From Methanomassiliicoccaceae archaeon (lineage in GTDB: Archaea > Thermoplasmatota > Thermoplasmata > Methanomassiliicoccales > Methanomethylophilaceae): 15,294 nt of DNA. Where the stretch lies: NCBI GenBank assembly GCA_009776625.1, contig WRNL01000026.1, positions 1 through 15,294 of the forward strand, read 5' to 3'. Below the pieces are notes generated by a model that was not told the DNA's origin, searched no databases, and was given only the letters and a program-made list of their open reading frames with translations. How positions within the stretch are numbered: position 1 is the first letter of the stretch; each line of letters opens with the position of its first letter. Positions 13,367 through 15,294 of the stretch are shown here, piece by piece. Made by a program: the position numbers and the translations under genes.

Positions 13367-13386
13367 CGAATCGGTAAAACCGCCCC

Positions 13387-13439
13387 GTGCCGCAACGGTC
13401 ACCCTCCCGTCAAGGGGGAGGCGGCCTGCGGCGCGGCAT
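13387..13439 (+). other. GC-rich structured leader of the surface-protein gene
   Basis: GTGCCGC (13387-13393) pairs with GCGGCAT (13433-13439), enclosing a hairpin CCTCCC/GGGAGG (13403-13408 with 13416-13421). It lies between the AT-rich promoter region and ATG 13462. No known riboswitch is recognised; the structure is a hand-made prediction. Confidence 0.4.
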
Positions 13440-13461
13440 AACCTAAACGGGTCTTGGTAAC

Positions 13462-15243
13462 ATGGAACGCACTGAAGCATCGCGGAAGGGCACGAGGATC
13501 ATATGCAAAGGGAAGGCGCGGCAGCTCATGCTGATCGCCGCAGCGCTGGCGCTGGCGGTCGTGCCGGCCGCCGCCGTTTCCGAGGCATGGGCTGACGACG
13601 TCGTGTTCGAGAAGAGGTTCGGCGGGAACAGCACGGACTTCTTCAAGTCCGTGGCAGAGGTCCCCGGCGGGGTCGTCGCGGTGGGCTGGGCCGACGAGGG
13701 GTCCTTCGGCGATGGCGACTGGGAAGGGTTCAGGGGCAACGGCGGCAAGGATGCGATCGTAGTCATGTACGATGACGACGGCAACCTCCTCTGGAAGAGG
13801 AACTTCGGCGGGCAGGGCGACGACATGTTCCACTCTGTCGCCGCCGTCCCCGGCGGCATCGTCGCCGTGGGGGCGTCCGAGTCGAAGTCCTTCGGCACCG
13901 GCGACTGGAGGGGCGTCACCGGCAAGGGCGGCGCGGACGCCATAGCCGTGAAGTTCGACGACGCCGGCAACGCCGTGTGGAGGAGGAGCTTCGGGGGGGC
14001 GGGCGCGGACGTCTTCCATTCGGTCGCCGCCGTCCCCGGCGGGGTCGTCGCGGCGGGGCTGTCCGACATACCATTCTCTTTCTTCGAGAAGGAGCCGGAC
14101 ATCAAATGGAGCGGCTACGGCGTGGCGGTGGTGGCCAGGCTCGACGATGCCGGCAACCTGGTGTGGGACAGGAGCTTCCCCGAGGGCGCCGGCTATTCGT
14201 TCCTGTCCGTGGCGGCCATGCCCGGCGGGCTCGCGCTCCTGGGCGACGGGCCCACTGACGAGGAGGGCAGCAAGCACTTCGTCGCCAAGTACGACGACTC
14301 GGGCGCCTTGGAATGGTGGAGGGGCATAGGCGGGGGGGAGTACCACTCGCTGACGGCCTCCTCTGACGGGATCTTCGCCGTGGGCGCCGTCGGCGCGCTG
14401 TACTTCGGGAAAGGCTTCTGGGAGGGCGTCAAGGCGAGCAGCGAGATCTCGGACGCCGTGATCCTCAAGATGGACGCCCATGGCGACGTGGTGTGGAAGG
14501 GCAACTACGGCGGCCTCGCCGGCAGCACGAAGCTGAGCTACGTCTACTGTTCGGTGACGGCGGCGCCGGACGGTGTCATGGCCGCAGGGTACGTCACGGC
14601 GGCGCGCGGCACGGGGATCAGCTACCAGCACGCCTTCGCCGTGAAGTACAGCGGCGCGGGCGAGGCCCAGTGGGATGACGTCAACTCGGCCTCGTTCTTC
14701 AGCTTGTTCACGGGCGTCGTCGCCACCTCCGACGGCTTCATCGTCGCGGGCGGGTCCGGTACGACGCCCTGGTCCGGGGGGCACTTCACGAGGGGGTACG
14801 AGGCCCTCATCGTGAGGTACGGCACGGTGGGCGTCGTGCCAGTCGAGGACATAACCGGCGTGCCCAACAGGGCGGCGGCGGGGACGCCCCTGGCGCTGAG
14901 GGGGGCCGTGGCCCCCTCCAACGCCACCTGGGACGGCATATCATGGTCGGTCAAGGACGCGGGCGACACCGGGGCGGCCATAAGCGGCGGCATGCTCTAC
15001 ACCACAGGGACAGGGACGGCCGTCGTGACGGCCACCGTCGAGAACGACGGCTTCTCTAAGGACTTCGCCATCTCCGTCGGCCACGCCGACGCCATCGGCC
15101 TGAAAGAGGGCGGTCCCGGCGCGGGCATGTGGCTGTACGCCGGCCTGGCGGCGGTCCTCCTCGCATTGTGCGCCATAGCGGCGGCGGTCCTGATCGGGAA
15201 GGGGGCCCGTCGGGCACCCTCCGGCTCCTCCGGGGCCTGCTGA
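13462..15243 (+). CDS. Secreted, membrane-anchored repeat protein (beta-propeller-like, Ig-like domain)
   Basis: The 593-residue protein has an N-terminal signal sequence (basic start, hydrophobic core at about 22-38, likely cleavage near AWADD). About six repeats of roughly 62 residues follow. The first two or three are clear: RFGG, then FxSVAxVPGGVVAVG, FGxGDW, GGxDAI and DDxGNxVW, closing at the next FGG. The regular beta-rich pattern suggests a beta-propeller. Residues about 460-540 (VEDITGVPNRAAAGTPLALR to TAVVTATVENDGF) resemble a bacterial Ig-like domain. A single membrane segment at about 556-579 (LYAGLAAVLLALCAIAAAVLIG) and a short basic tail anchor it, so the repeats face outside. 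Likely roles are adhesion or cell-surface binding, as in other gut archaea; no ligand can be inferred. ATG 13462 has no strong ribosome site. Two in-frame regions of near-identical repeats could recombine. Confidence 0.9.
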   Translation: MERTEASRKGTRIICKGKARQLMLIAAALALAVVPAAAVSEAWADDVVFEKRFGGNSTDFFKSVAEVPGGVVAVGWADEGSFGDGDWEGFRGNGGKDAIVVMYDDDGNLLWKRNFGGQGDDMFHSVAAVPGGIVAVGASESKSFGTGDWRGVTGKGGADAIAVKFDDAGNAVWRRSFGGAGADVFHSVAAVPGGVVAAGLSDIPFSFFEKEPDIKWSGYGVAVVARLDDAGNLVWDRSFPEGAGYSFLSVAAMPGGLALLGDGPTDEEGSKHFVAKYDDSGALEWWRGIGGGEYHSLTASSDGIFAVGAVGALYFGKGFWEGVKASSEISDAVILKMDAHGDVVWKGNYGGLAGSTKLSYVYCSVTAAPDGVMAAGYVTAARGTGISYQHAFAVKYSGAGEAQWDDVNSASFFSLFTGVVATSDGFIVAGGSGTTPWSGGHFTRGYEALIVRYGTVGVVPVEDITGVPNRAAAGTPLALRGAVAPSNATWDGISWSVKDAGDTGAAISGGMLYTTGTGTAVVTATVENDGFSKDFAISVGHADAIGLKEGGPGAGMWLYAGLAAVLLALCAIAAAVLIGKGARRAPSGSSGAC

Positions 15244-15253
15244 GCGGCTCCCG

Positions 15254-15294
15254 TCACAACATGACGACGATGGCCATGATCGCCGGCGATATCA
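15254..15294 (-). CDS. Possible C-terminal end of a convergent membrane protein gene
   Basis: Read on the minus strand from the right edge, one frame gives ISPAIMAIVVML and a TGA stop, 10 bases after the stop of the surface-protein gene. The hydrophobic sequence and GC-rich third positions suit the tail of a membrane protein, but 12 codons are too few to be sure. Confidence 0.3.
   Translation of the reverse strand, partial: ISPAIMAIVVML

Larger units (their letters stand above)
13052..13380. other. AT-rich intergenic region with inverted repeats
   Basis: The region is strikingly AT-rich beside GC-rich neighbours and has many TATA-like runs (ATATATATAATC, CTATATATTC, GGTTATATATATTG). The last of these, near 13336-13347, could be the promoter of the surface protein gene. 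A 34-codon frame at 13273-13377 (starting MSLNDVLLKDHVYTKD) has no ribosome site or recognised family and is not called. Confidence 0.6.

Noticed and set aside
13273..13377. 34-codon AT-rich frame beginning MSLNDVLL
   Set aside because: It has no ribosome site and no recognised family, and it overlaps promoter-like sequence and an inverted repeat.

Overview
The window most likely comes from a GC-rich euryarchaeote, probably a Thermoplasmata/Methanomassiliicoccales-type gut methanogen. The archaeal assignment is fairly firm: there is a Csl4 exosome subunit with a zinc ribbon, an archaeal METTL5-like methylase, TATA boxes about 25-27 bases before several start codons (leaderless-type promoters), and heavy use of AGG and ATA codons. 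The order-level assignment is only an inference from codon style and the gene mix; no methanogenesis gene is present.

Layout. Bases 2-571 are the 3' part of a BRO-N/DinD-type antirepressor-like gene cut by the window edge. A non-coding stretch with a perfect 26-bp palindrome follows, then a small CxxC protein (893-1147). Converging on it stop-to-stop is a minus-strand information-processing operon. In transcription order it is a METTL5-like methylase, csl4, a 59-residue coiled-coil protein and a ThiI-like PP-loop protein, with 4-base stop/start overlaps at the two csl4-to-thiI junctions.

Bases 3275-9279 look like an accessory island: two AAA_14/DUF4143 ATPases, a Fic protein and a divergent AlbA_2 (Schlafen-like) ATP-binding protein. 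Each is associated with its own repeat: 32-bp direct repeats before the first ATPase, TACTGCATAT boxes between fic and albA_2, 12-bp repeats encoding NDRL after albA_2, and 23-bp direct repeats running into the start of the second ATPase. Such genes are often linked to mobile-element conflict or toxin/antitoxin functions; that role here is inference.

Bases 9489-11402 hold a DUF3784-like membrane protein, a strong hairpin placed just behind a TATA box (a possible small RNA), an unrecognised membrane protein, and a non-coding stretch. Bases 11403-13004 are an FMN-binding glutamate-synthase-domain protein with a cysteine cluster at its N-terminus and a good terminator. An AT-rich intergenic region with inverted repeats leads into a GC-rich structured leader and a large secreted, membrane-anchored repeat protein (13462-15243). 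The last bases may be the tail of a convergent membrane-protein gene.
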